Below are positions 38,080 to 49,795 of a DNA stretch of 64,000 bases, piece by piece. Under the pieces are notes generated by a model. The model was not told the origin of the DNA and searched no databases. It was given only the letters and a program-made list of their open reading frames with translations. Every line of letters begins with the position of its first letter. Position 1 is the stretch's first letter. Position numbers and translations under genes: made by a program. The stretch is from Echinometra lucunter. Its lineage: Eukaryota > Echinodermata > Echinoidea > Camarodonta > Echinometridae. The stretch lies in assembly GCA_029962745.1 (NCBI GenBank), contig CM057156.1, positions 33,486,027 to 33,550,026 on the forward strand. The letters are read 5' to 3'.

Positions 38080-38275
38080 TCATTACCCCCAAGCATTGCC
38101 TACATGTGTACATGTATGTAGGTAGGTCGAGAGAGAGACATGTATGTGTGACAAAAACAAACAAAAAACAAACAAAAAAACACCAAGTGAGGATCTAACC
38201 CAGGCAGCCAGAACCTCCCGTTTTAGGCAAGCGCCTTTACCAATATACCATACATGTAGTACTCCCATACTCCTA
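38080..38275 (-). mobile_element. tRNA-derived SINE fragment
   Basis: On the minus strand the head reads TGGTATATTGGTAAAGGCGC then TTGCC (box A region), and 33 bases on GGGTTAGATCC (box B). A CAAA-rich stretch and a GAGAGAGA segment follow downstream. It looks like a tRNA-like promoter with a degenerate body; an intact tRNA cloverleaf is not seen. Confidence 0.65.
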
Positions 38276-39194
38276 CAAGAGCTCCCCTCCCATTTAAAAA
38301 CCTAGGCCTGCCTGTCACACCTGTCACAGTTACAATTATTTAGAGTATAGTTTACTGGCTTGATCTAATTGTAACTGCACCAACCGTCGGCACATCATGA
38401 TAATGCATAATTCATTCACTGTACACTGATCATGAAAATTAAGTGAAATCCTAAAAAGGGTACATGTTCATGCACATATGAAAATAATACATAATTTTCT
38501 TTTTTAAGCAACACTGCTGTATGCAAGAATACATTCAACACTAAATAAATCCATGAATATTGGTAGCATAAAATTTAAATCATGAAATACAATAACAAAA
38601 ATATATAGTCTACTTTGCAAAAATTTCAATTGGTGCACAATGTATCACCTGTTGTACACATTGTCATAATCACAGGAAAAAATATCCTTACAAATGAACT
38701 TTCATAACCATTTTAGGTCATCACACTGTTTCTGATTGTCTAGCAAACATACCAGCCATATGTTGTTTGTTAGAACTAAAACCAGTCCTGATAATATTAA
38801 TGCTGCATTGATTTCCTGATATTGGTATGCTTGCTCTACATACAATGTATGGTGATGAAAAATTTATTTTTTTTTTCTTCTGAATTCACATTAACGCTCT
38901 GTCAGCACAATGGAAAAATGATCATACAAAACTTGACAAGTTATAATGATAATTTTCTTTAAATCAGGGTTTCAATCAATATCTGATCTTCTTCCTCTTT
39001 CTTTCTTTTGCAAATATTGTAAAAAATGACATTTTTAATAAAAAGCTTGTACAATTTGTACAATGTACATGCACTGTAACTGTTGATAACATTTAAAATC
39101 GCTAACACGTACAATGCATGACATGCACTATAGGACAATAGCCAGAACATTTCTCGCCATGTTTGTGTGTCATCATTCCTGCAGGCAAAACAAT

Positions 39195-39645
39195 TTGTCA
39201 CATTTGACCTCATTTGACCTTTGACCTACATACCTGACATTTGACCCTTATTAACAGTGAGGTCCCTGTAAGCCATCTACCCTATATGGGCTTAAGGTTC
39301 GAAAGTTACCAACCCCAGTAGAAACTTGCAAATATATTTCAAGTTGAACATTTGACCTCATTTGACCTTTGAACTATATACATGATCTTTGACCCCCATT
39401 AAGGTCCCTGTAAGCCATCTACATGTGTACCATCAAAGTTTGGTTACAAACTGGTAGTGGTTCAAAAGTTACTAACCCACAAGAAACTTGACCTTTGACC
39501 TACATACATGACCTCTGACCCACAAATAATATAGAGCATCTATCCTCCAAGCTTGGTTACAAACGGGCAGATGGTCGCAAAGTTATTCAAGTTTCATAAG
39601 CGATATGGACGGACGGACGACGGAAAGATGGATGCCGCCAAGGAT
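39195..39645 (+). repeat. TGACCTTTGACCT-bearing dispersed repeat, copy 2
   Basis: Three modules homologous to 12600-12995: TTTGACCTACATAC..GACC, then GTGAGGTCCCTGTAAGCCAT, then CAAAGTTTGGTTACAAAC and GGTTCAAAAGTTACTAACC. It ends GGACGGACGACGGAAAGATG followed by GATGCCGCC. Perfect TGACCTTTGACCT at 39214-39226 and 39489-39501. Confidence 0.65.
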
Positions 39646-41190
39646 TCCTTAAACATTTAATTACTAAATCTAATCAGCATAAATGCATTTTTACTACTTG
39701 AACAAAAAAATACTATGAATACTATGCACTGCCTACTGATTACATGAAGCATGGTTATGCAGGTATTCAGAATAGACATTATGTTATATAACTTTTGACA
39801 TTTACTGAAAAATAATTAATTGGTAGGTGTCCAAGTACAATAAATAAAGCACCAGGTAAACTTTTAGAAAGGCAACACAAAATAAAACAATGGAAGTTTT
39901 TTCCGGGTTTCAGATCTGACCTAGAGCTACAAATGTTGATCAAGAGGATATGACCGTATTTCCTACATGTGGAGGTCATTAATTCACTTGAAAAAAAAAA
40001 TCACTTGGGACGAATTGATTCCAGTCTTTTACAACACTAGTATTCATTGCTAAGCTCCTGACATTGTCGACATAAAGAAAGAGTACATTTTTTGAAGCTG
40101 AGGTCAGCTTTTGCAAAGCTAACCATTAACTTCTATAATAAAAGCCAATAAGTACAGTACTTGTACATTCCTACAAACTACAGTATGTATGAAAAGAGCT
40201 TGTTTGTTTCTAGTATCACTTGAACAACACCTACAAGTATCTTTAGCACAGGAACTACGCTTTAGGTACAGAAGCTCCACACGCATACATTGTAGTCATC
40301 TAGTACAGGGTAGGATCACTTGACCTTTACTGTCACACTAATCATGTTTTTCTTGGAATTGCATGCATACAGTACATACTAAGGATCTACAGAAATTATT
40401 CTTCAAAAAGAAAACCCTTGATATCCACTTCAGTTCAGGGAAATTGAGCTCCTTGCTTGGCCGAGTGCCATTCACTGGTACATGTATACACTACCTCCAA
40501 CTTAGACTTGTAGCCCCCATACTATACTTGAAAGAACTTGCAAGAAATATAAATTGATATTTTTTGCTGGATGGTTTATCAATAAATATAAGAAATAGAC
40601 TGTGTAACAGAAGCAAAATATGTGTCAAGCAATGCAGCACATCTACTTAACTTGATATGGTTGATAATTTGAATATCAGCTCATAGTTTTCTTGAGGTCA
40701 AATGAATCAGCTTTCCATCCCTAAATAATTAAATGGCAAGAATTATCAGTATTTATAGTTTCCATTCTTATACTAAAAAGTGTTTGAGGTGGGACCTATC
40801 TCGGGGGGGGGGGGGGGGGGGGGGGGGAGGGGCACTCACTCAGTATGCGGTGGGTATGTGCTGCAGAGAAGACCCCCATTTTTACACTCAAACTTCTGTT
40901 TCAAAGCACACCATTTTGTTCTTGCAGAGAAAAATAAAAAAACCCATTCAAAAGTATATTTTTTATTCCATTGTTCCGTCCCCTCCGTTCCATTAAGAAT
41001 ATCAATTTTGGCGAAAAGTTGAATATGAGTTTCATTCAAGGCATGCTATCTAGGCTCACAAGTAGGGACCCCATGGCAGTCAGAGCTGACCTACCCTTGC
41101 CTGGCCTTGCAGGTGCGCTGTATGCAAGCTCCATAGAGTCATATTATGCACAAATGCTAATACCCATGGATGAGGCGTACATTCCAGTTC
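39646..41190. other. No gene recognised; 25-base G run
   Basis: Non-coding. Contains an uninterrupted run of 25 G at 40803-40827, the longest in the window. Confidence 0.6.
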
Positions 41191-41288
41191 TGGGAAATAC
41201 TTCCTTTTGCGACAGCCACCCAAACATGCTAACGGAATAAAGCACACCTTGCAAGTTGGGTGGCTGTCGCAAAAGGAAGTCTTGCCCA
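41191..41288. repeat. 98-bp hairpin (MITE-like)
   Basis: The arms ACTTCCTTTTGCGACAGCCA(CCC) and the exact inverse at 41256-41280 pair over ~23 bases without mismatch and extend to TGGG..CCCA tips. CAGTTCTG sits at both outer edges (41184-41191 and 41287-41294), a possible target duplication overlapping the tips. Confidence 0.7.
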
Positions 41289-41461
41289 GTTCTGTTCCAG
41301 TATGTTCCAGTAATCCCCTTTTTTCCAAAGAGTTAACTGTTTCAAAGACCATTCTTTTCATGATAAGCTCATTCCAAAGCCCTTCTTTTTGTCTTGCCAG
41401 CTAAGCTGTCTTCCAGTTTTGAACTGGAGAACTAACATAAAAAAATCAGTAAAACTGAAGA

Positions 41462-41520
41462 AGTTCACACCCCTCCAGCCCTAATCCTAAAAACCTAACC
41501 CTAATCCTAATCCTGACCCA
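41462..41520 (-). repeat. Short degenerate (CCTAA)n, telomere-like
   Basis: CCTAACCCTAATCCTAATCC and neighbours. Too short and degenerate to be a true interstitial telomere; likely a simple-sequence patch. Confidence 0.5.
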
Positions 41521-43606
41521 AAGTCTAAGAGAGTAGATCTAGACCTAATCCTAATTTGATTCCAATTCACTTGTAATACCCGAACATGCCGAATGCAACT
41601 AAGGAATCCTATTCCTTAGCCATGTTAACTCTAGATCATGTAGATCTATTCTAAATTTGATAAAATATGGAGCGGTCTGAATTCTTAAGTATTGCCAAAA
41701 ATCTTGGAATTCTCCAGTCCTGTGTCGTGTTGCACGTAGATCTAGGCGAGAATTTCTAGTAGTCTACACCACTCACAGCATGTGCAAGGTTTCGACTCAG
41801 CAGATTGGGAGTATTATCGCAATCGAGGAAGCGCTCGCGCTGCAGCACTGCCATGACGGCATGCCATGCCATGGCAAACCAATGCCAGTGTAGTGGCAGT
41901 AGAACTGGAAGAAATTGTCGTGAGCAAAAAAAGGCACACTTACCTAACAACTAATAGTCCTCTCAGTTTCAAATTACAGATTGGACACTGTAAAGGGCCT
42001 CTGCTATAGAAATTGGATAATTTGAACTTCAGAAGTCAGATTTTCGTGCCTTTCCGTCGATGAACCGTGCGATGAACAAACAAGTGGTTCCCAAAATGTT
42101 TACAATTCGTACCGTAGTTAGTCTCTTATTCATACTAAAGTATTCGTTTGTCTAGTTTAAATGTCTCAAAATATAAATAACTACGAAAATATATAAGTTC
42201 TTCAATATTCATTAGGTTAAGAATCAAATCGTTTTGAAATTTCCGATCCTTTTTACATTATTTCCATTCTTACTTATTTTGGAAGCTTAAATTACATGCC
42301 TGAAGTTAAGTTACCAGGACCACGCCCCCGAAATATGCCGCGGTACTCCGATCCCATGCTCAGATCCATAGCTCCGATCCCAGGCCATGGAGCTAGCTCC
42401 GTGCAATACCATTCTTGGGGGGGGGGGGGGGGGGGTTCATTGCGGCCCCCGTTATAAAAAAAAAAATCCGCGTAGATCCGCGTACACGAAAATGGGGGGG
42501 GGGGGGGGGGGGGAGAGAGAGAGAGAGAGAGAGTTTTTCAGCACCAGGCGGGAAACATGCGTATCCTAAGTAAGGGTATCAAAAAAAGGAAAAATCTGGA
42601 AAAGGGGTATGAATTCAGTGGTGGTGTCGAAAAGGTAGGAATTTTGAATGACCCAGACCAGAGCAGCGGGTCCAATGCCGAAAAGCAATTTTTTTCTCTC
42701 CTTTTCCTTGTCCTCCTTCAGTGCTTTGCCCCATCATAGGCTATGGCAGACTCTTTAGCCCAGATTAGAGAAAAGGGTATACATCTGAGAATCCTTCCTA
42801 TCTTGTGAACATGGTGAAAAAAGGAGTTTCTTTTCCTCTCCCAAATCAGGATTTTTCACTTTACTTCTTGTTTTTGGCTGGAGAAAAAAAAAGGAAAACA
42901 TTTTGTAGAAGAAATCCCCGCACTCTTCTAGCAGAAAAAATATCTGTACTATTTTTTTTCTTTCAAAAGCGCAGTATAAATAATAAGTAATAATGATAAC
43001 AATTCATTTTTCCTTTTTGTTCATTCATTTCCATTAAAAGCCTTTATACTAAGACATTGAAATTGCTATTGATAAAATTTTGTTGATATACTAGATTAGT
43101 TAAAGATCCTAAACACCATCTATTCGCACACAGACTTTGGCCAACTCAGTATCAGTAACAACATGCCGCGTATTGCTTTGTTAGCCAGGCACAATACAAA
43201 AGATATTGCGCTATGTTATATTTATAGAGTTAAACCCATTTCGAGTTGGCGAAACTCTGTATGTAATAAAGAGGTCTGTATCCACAGGTAGCGCCCCCTC
43301 GTCCATGTATGAGTTAGGTTCAACCCATTGGCGTAAATCCCGGGGGATAGGGATATATCCCCCCCCCCCCACTTTTTCAACCACATCTGAACAAGTACAG
43401 ATGTATCCTTTTCTGCCAAAATGACCCTTAAAATTGGGTAGGGGTGAGTCTGAGTACCCCCCCCCCCCGGTCGCCCCGGGAACTAGCAGCCTCTCGTTTG
43501 ATCTATTATTACAAATTATGGCAAACAGAATGGGACAATGCAGAACACGGTAGATTTTTATATGCTTTACACAGCGATATTTCGAAGCCCATATAGCAGG
43601 GCTTTA
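41521..43606. other. No gene recognised; G- and GA-rich runs
   Basis: A somewhat CpG-richer patch near 41720-41930 lies beside a strong minus-strand donor-like site (TTAG|GTAAGTG, exon side ending at 41944). It could be a 5' untranslated exon of the MCTP transcript but there is no further support. G runs at about 42417-42435 and 42495-42513 (the latter followed by (GA)n) and C runs near 43358 and 43457 are low complexity. Confidence 0.45.
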
Positions 43607-46600
43607 GGCTCAATCCCACTACATCGGCTCAAATGCAAAGAAGGCAAAACCGAAAAATAAGGTTCTATGAACGAAGTTTATTTTGATGTCAACATAAACT
43701 TAACAACTTTCCTAACATATTCCTAAAGTAAGGCAATTTATCTGTCGTGATCAACGCCAGCATCTAGTTTTGAAATGATTACCCAATATTTCACGATGTA
43801 ACTTACGTTACTATATACCCATGATCAAATAATTACTTGTTAAAAATTCAATTTTTGTTTTACCTTGATTCGTTGTAATTTCCCAATCAGAATGATTATA
43901 ATGCTTTCCTTTACTCGTGATTAACAACTGGCAATCCTTTGAAGTATTCAAATAAAAGACAGTAATACCTTTGGAAAATATGTAAGCGAATCATATCTGT
44001 ATAGGATGATATATTTCCGTTTTGATTTAAAACCTCTATAGACATTGACCATGTCTTATTCGAAAGGCTGAAAATCTATCTAGATGCTTACGAACTGTTT
44101 GAAAATTGATTGATTGAGAATGCAAACATTTGTACAACAAGGAAAATCATATTAGAATAGTGGTAACGTAAGTTGCATACTTGATGTAACGTATGTTTCT
44201 TAATCCAGAAAATAACTTCCGAAACCAGTACAATTGATAGTTTATGCAATAACCTCGTTAATTACGTATACAGTGAATGCTTTTCATTCGGATCTTATAT
44301 AACCTTCGAAACACTAAAGGGAAAAGTATGTGAAGAGGGATGCACACACAACTACAAAATACGAACAGCTTCCCTGTGAGATAGCACATCAAGTTTTCAA
44401 AATTCCATATTTTGAAGGTTTATCATGATCTCTACAAAATCATACTTGATGATACCATACTTGACGATACCGCTGTATGATACCTCAAAGTCTGCATTTT
44501 TGTCCTTTAAAAACCCGAAAAAATTGCATTTAAAAGTCGGGACTATGACAGTAACGTAAGTTTCATTATTCACCTAGAATTAAGACGATTAACACAGCCT
44601 GCACGATAATTATGAAACAACACAACCCAGCTATAAATTTTACTGATCAGATGGTAGGCCTAATGGCAAATAAAGATTTTCTTCCAAACAACATTAATTT
44701 ACCTCACATGCTGGCGTCAAGAAATAAATAATATTCAAATGCTTAAAATACTTTGCTGTCTTTGAAAGACATTGAGTGCATTCTGGTAATTATAGGCAAG
44801 GGAGGATCTTATTTTTGTTTTCATGTTTGAAACCCTCAGTATAAAAGAGAAAAAAGTTCATGATAATGAAATAAAGTAATTTGAAATAAGAACGCCCCCC
44901 CATCAATCGCTAGTTCTAAGTTGATCTCTTGTATCCAGTAATCTTTGAATTGCAAGATCAAGATATCACTTTTAAATCTAAAAAAGTATTTGAATAAATA
45001 AGATTATATAAGTCTCTTACAAAGCTCATAAAGTAAACAAAACAAAAAACAAAAAACAAAGAACAGATTGAGATTGACCGCAGCCCTGTAATTTTTATGG
45101 AAGTGTTAATATCTGGCAATAAAACTAGTTAATTCTCAAACATCCGGGTATATTATTGTGTGAATCACCAACTATACACATGTAGGCATTTGCTTATTTC
45201 GGTTTCCGAATTATTATTTGATTAATACATAGGAAGACAGAAAAGGCAGGACATGAGCACAATCCTGTCGTATAATAAAACTTTGTTTTTACTGATAAAA
45301 TAACGACAGATTTTCTTTCACACAATTTTAGCACCATAATTGGCTTTGGGGAGACGACCAACAGTTTAGATACAACGCATATATTTACATTTCAAGTTGA
45401 TAAAACTGGAATGTGACATTCCGTGATGGCCTCATGCATCATTTCTCAGATGGCCAACATCAATAGCATTAGGAAGCATTGCAGGATAACGTGAGAAATA
45501 AAAAAAATAAAAATAAACAAAGATAAAACAAAACTGTCGCGATTTTTTAAATTAGCAGTTTTGTTCAACCCTATCATGTCTATACCTCAAGCCTATTTGT
45601 TGACATTACATTTGTATTTCGGTTCTTATTTCAATCATGGTGACATGACAGAATTTGTCTCTCGATCAGGAAACAATCTGCATAAAATGTTTACATATAA
45701 ACATTTCCCAGTATAAAGTGTAATATATCAATAATGTAGAACGAATTCTTTAAAGGAATATACAAAATTAAGAACAAGTCTCTGAAAAGTGTATTGTAAC
45801 TTATGTTATCCGTGATTTTGGTAAATGTAGAAAGTAATACTATCAAGTTCCATTTATGAATTTGAAAAGTTACAAAACTGTCCTTTAAGTTCATCCGTAT
45901 TACAGTATAAAACTTCTGTTGCATTTTATAATACTTATGACAAAAACATTTTCGTAAATAGATTCATATGTAGTGAATTGAAACTTACGTTATTGACTAC
46001 CATCCCACAAAGTATCCAGCAAACATCATTTATTTTACAATTATAGAAGGATTAGTAATGTATCGACCTGTCAATCTAATATAAAAATTATGTTCACAAG
46101 TCGCCAAAGTGAAACATACGTTACATTTTTTTTATCATATAGAATATAGGCTATAACTCAAATTTTTGTTGAACTGGACATATCCATACATAATGATATA
46201 ACAGAAATATATTTTCAAAATATTAACTGATGTCACACCTGATGTCAACGTTACATTCTTAGCTAAAATCAGAGGTCAAACCCTACTAGCTTACTTTTGT
46301 CTTATAGTAAATCTACATGAAGCACATCTCTAAGAAACGAATACTGAGGAGCCTGTGACGTTATAGCGTGTAAGCATTTTGTCTTTTCGAAAACAACCCC
46401 CCCCCCCAAAAAAAAAAATAGTCCAGAGGTACAAAACGACCGTAACGTATGTTACGTAACGTAAATTTCATATCAGGTTTTGATACTGCATGCTGGAAAC
46501 TGGTGTTCACATTTCCCCTTCCTTTTTATCAAGTTGTAACGTATTTGAAGACTATTCAAACAAACCTCATTGTGCGGTAACGTATGTTTCAACCCTTAAA

Positions 46601-47137
46601 AAACGAATTGGATATCTAAATCTTAGGTTACTCATTAAGATAAAATTTTCCATTGTTGGAATACATGAGTGCAGGAGTAGAGAATAGTAATGAAGTGGAA
46701 GTGATCTGTGCCAATTGCGCCGCGTTTCGTGGTATTATATATGTTTTCTATCCTTCGAGGACTGTTCCGGTAACGTAAATTACATGGTATATTTGGCGAC
46801 AAAGTTTGATTTGTAAAATCTCATAAAAAATAATCTCTCTAAGATCATTCTTTTTGTGTTTATAATTGGTCGTACATGTATTGCCGTTGTGAGAAATTAA
46901 TCGATAAATTACAGAGAAAGTTATAGATAAAACAAGTTTTTGTTAATGAAATATTAATCTTGCGACGGACTATTTTGGTTACCTGACCTTATCAAATGTC
47001 ATCGGTATAAAAATATCATGGTATACGCGACCAACCTTATGTCATAAATTACTCATATGAATATTCCCTATAAAACTAAGAAGTCTTCAAGACATCTCGA
47101 TGTTTTACCGAAATTGAGCCGATACTGGGATTGAGCC
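43607..47137. mobile_element. 3.5-kb TIR element full of GTAACGTAWRTTTCA motifs
   Basis: Inverted ends: left GGCTCAATCCCACTACATCG then GCTCAA; right, reverse-complemented, GGCTCAATCCCAGTATCGGC then TCAA. Direct TTA on both sides (43604-43606 and 47138-47140). The interior contains about 11 copies of GTAACGTA(A/T)(G/A)TTTCA-type words. Plus orientation: 44163, 44186, 44551, 46443, 46454, 46577, 46770. Minus orientation: ~43798, 45795 (weak), 45980, 46111. There is no ORF above ~80 codons and no transposase, so it is non-autonomous. The GGC start with a 3-bp TTA duplication fits PIF/Harbinger-like elements best; this is inference. Confidence 0.75.
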
Positions 47138-47379
47138 TTATCTCGCAGAGAAGAGTGCTTGTAGTTAAAGCAATTAAAACAGAAGTCTCAGTACCGAAAT
47201 AAAGCACGCGTATATTGTAGTAGGCCTACATTGTGTGTGAAGTACACGCCCCATATCACGTCATCGATAACAACAAACGGTTTCACGTGTAGTATTACAA
47301 AAAATTTGGTCAAAAATTCCGTTAAATTTTTGTTTTGTTGTGTTTCTTTTTTTTTTTGATAACAATCCTTAAATGTCAG

Positions 47380-48300
47380 GATTTTATTTCAATAAATTTG
47401 ATTTTGAATTCGAATTCAAATTGAATTTGCATAATTCCCGGGGATTTATGGGGGGGGGGGGGGGGGTCTGTTGGACTCATCGAGGTTCAGTTATATATTT
47501 TCAGAGTTTGAAATTTCATGTGAATCACATTTTCCATATATTTAAACAAATGCTAGGGGATTTACTTAATTTCAAATTCCGTTTTTGTGTATTAACCTAT
47601 GGCAGCTAGAGGATTTAAGGAAGTATTCATAGTCCCCGAAATTTATGGGTGGTCTTTGATTTTTTTAGAGCCTTTACTAATCTTTCCCAAAGTCTCAAAT
47701 GACATGTAAATCACATTTGAAATAAATTCAAAGTAGTAATATGGAACTATAATCATTTTAAAAATAGCTTCTTTTTTCCGTGTAAACCTATGGCAGGCGA
47801 GATTTGTTTGTTTGTTTGTTTGTTTTTTATGGCAGGCGAGATTTGTTTGTTTGTTTTTTGTTTTGAAAAAAAAAATGCATATTCCCGGGGATTAAAGATG
47901 GGTCTATTTGTCAATTACTCATGGAGCCTTAATGATACATTTTCAGAGTTTGAAATTTCATGTAAATTACTTCTTCTGTAAATTCAAATAAACGTTAGGG
48001 GAATTAAAACCATTTCAAAATCTTTGGTTTTGCGTGTTAGCCTATGGCAGCTCTAAGGTCAAAAGCATGCATAGTCCCCGAAATTTATGGGTAGTCTTGA
48101 ATGTTTTTGAGCCTTTACAAATCTTCTCCAAAGTCTCAAATTAAAAGTAAATCACATTTAAAATAAATTCAAATCAGTAATAGGGGAACTATAATCAATC
48201 TTAAAATCCCTGTTTTCATGTGTTATCCCTAATATGGCAAGTGACTCTGTCAAAAAGTAGGCATGATCCTGGAGATTTATAGTGCCATCTATTGAAAATA
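47380..48300. repeat. ~192-bp degenerate tandem array, two alternating subtypes
   Basis: Unit starts at about 47429, 47627, 47877, 48069 and 48261. Subtype A starts GCATA.TTCCCGGGGATT; subtype B starts CATAGTCCCCGAAATTTATG. Each unit continues with GAGCCTTTA, AAGTCTCAAA or CAGAGTTTGAAATTTCATG, GTAAATCACATT, AAATTCAAA and ends near GTGTTAACCTATGGCAG. The larger 251-bp spacing comes from a (TTTG)n-containing duplication at 47790-47850. Confidence 0.75.
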
Positions 48301-48429
48301 AAGTTTTATGAAATGTTCTTTCAAATATAAATCCTTCCGTTCGTAAAAAATAATATCAGAATTCAAAAACAAAGTTTTAGATATGAAATATCAGGAAGAA
48401 ATGAGACATCTTTTTTACACGTTATATCA

Positions 48430-48597
48430 CTGTTAGACCAGTTGTTTAAAAATCATCAGGCTGTTTAACATATGAACCTACCAACTGTTGTTTAAAAAAA
48501 ATCCCCCTTTGTTTTACACACACTTTTTTTTTTAAAGAACAGTTGGTAGGTTCATATGTTAAACAACCTGATGATTTTTAAACAACTGGCCTAACAG
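48430..48597. repeat. 168-bp inverted-repeat element
   Basis: Arms of ~60 bp with few mismatches: left CTGTTAGACCAGTTGTTTAA..CATATGAACCTACCAACTG; right the inverse, ending CAACTGGCCTAACAG. The loop is AT-rich with short C and T runs. Foldback-type MITE; no clear target duplication. Confidence 0.8.
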
Positions 48598-48987
48598 GCG
48601 GACGCATTATCAGAGTAAGTAAATATCCCTGTCGTAGGGGGCATCATCAAAGTCTTTTATCCAGAGCCCTTGATTCTGCTTTGATCAATCTTCTGTCCTT
48701 GGAAATGGCCATTGTAGCATGTAAAAAAAGACAAAATTAATGAATGAATACATCAATAAATAAATAATTACTTTATTTTTTTAAATTTCTGTTTGAGGAA
48801 CTCTATATGCTCAAAGGCCTTCCTATATGTTTTCAACCAAAGACTTTTCTAGCCGACTCCGAAATGCATTATCTTATCTAACACTGGCTTTGCTTATCCA
48901 GTGCAGCAAATACGTTTGCATATGATATGAATTGCAATATTAAATGTGTTTATAAATCAAAAGTAAGTTCTCAGCAAGATACATGTA

Positions 48988-49145
48988 CAGGCGAACCTCG
49001 TTGTAACAAACTCCTCCGGACTAAGTAAATTATCTCTTTATAATGTTATATCAGCGCTCAAAAACAATACAAAGAAGTGGGACCGGCAAAGTTACCTTGT
49101 TATAACGAGTTTGTTTTAACAGTGTTCTTTATAATGAGTGCATAA
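48988..49145. mobile_element. pogo/Tigger-like MITE fragment
   Basis: Starts CAGGCGAACCTCGTTGTAAC directly after TA. The inner part contains GTTATAACGAGTTTGTTTTA and a GTGGGACCGGCAAAGTT segment. The start matches Tigger-type termini (CAG...ACCTCGTT). A matching right end is not visible, so the fragment may be truncated. Confidence 0.5.
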
Positions 49146-49692
49146 TCGATTTGCATTTAACTTGATATTTTTCACATATTTTCCCCGTTTCACTGAGATT
49201 TACAGATCGTTGATAAAAAGCCACCAGATTAAAGCTAGAAAGAATCTTGTTTAAAATACCTACATAAATCGTGTTCAATGCATAGAGCCTCTGAATACTG
49301 AATTCTCCAATATCCGAAGGGTTAACAGCAGACTCACCCGGTTCTACTATGCATTGGGTTAAATTTGTTGAAGAATCACCCTTTTTCACAAGTTTTTGAT
49401 GACTGGTAGTTTCTGTTTTATATGCATCATCGATCTCTACCTGCAGTAGCATTGTTATGTTCGGAGCTCTGTGACATAATATAGGCCTAAGGAGAAATTC
49501 GCAGCAGCAATAGAATTTCTATCGAAACTTTTTAAACTTCTAATCATATAATTTTCGACTTGTTCTAATTCCTTTTAGTGTTGTATTTATCAATATTCCA
49601 TTTTACAGATTATACGTTTATATTTGATTATTTTCTAATTTCACATTTTGCTTTGGTCTGTCAAAGCAGGGTCGAAGTGGGTGGGGTGAGTT

Positions 49693-49795
49693 TTCTTCTT
49701 CTTCTTCTTCTTCTTCTTCTTCTTCTTCTTCTTCTTCTTCAGGTTTCATCTGTCTCCTTCAGGTTTGAAGATTTTTGCATATTTTCCCACGAGCT
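49693..49795 (-). mobile_element. (GAA)n-tailed LINE 3' end, truncated copy
   Basis: On the minus strand GCAAAAATCTTCAAACCTGA then AGGAGACAG runs into a pure (GAA)n tract of ~48 bases. The same junction (GCAAGAATCTTCAGAAGTGA..GGAGACAG, then (GAA)n) ends the coding LINE fragment at 53164-53830, so this is a very short relative of the same family. Confidence 0.6.

Noticed and set aside
41462..41520. Interstitial telomere (CCCTAA)n
   Set aside because: Only a few degenerate CCTAA/CCTAAT units; no perfect array.
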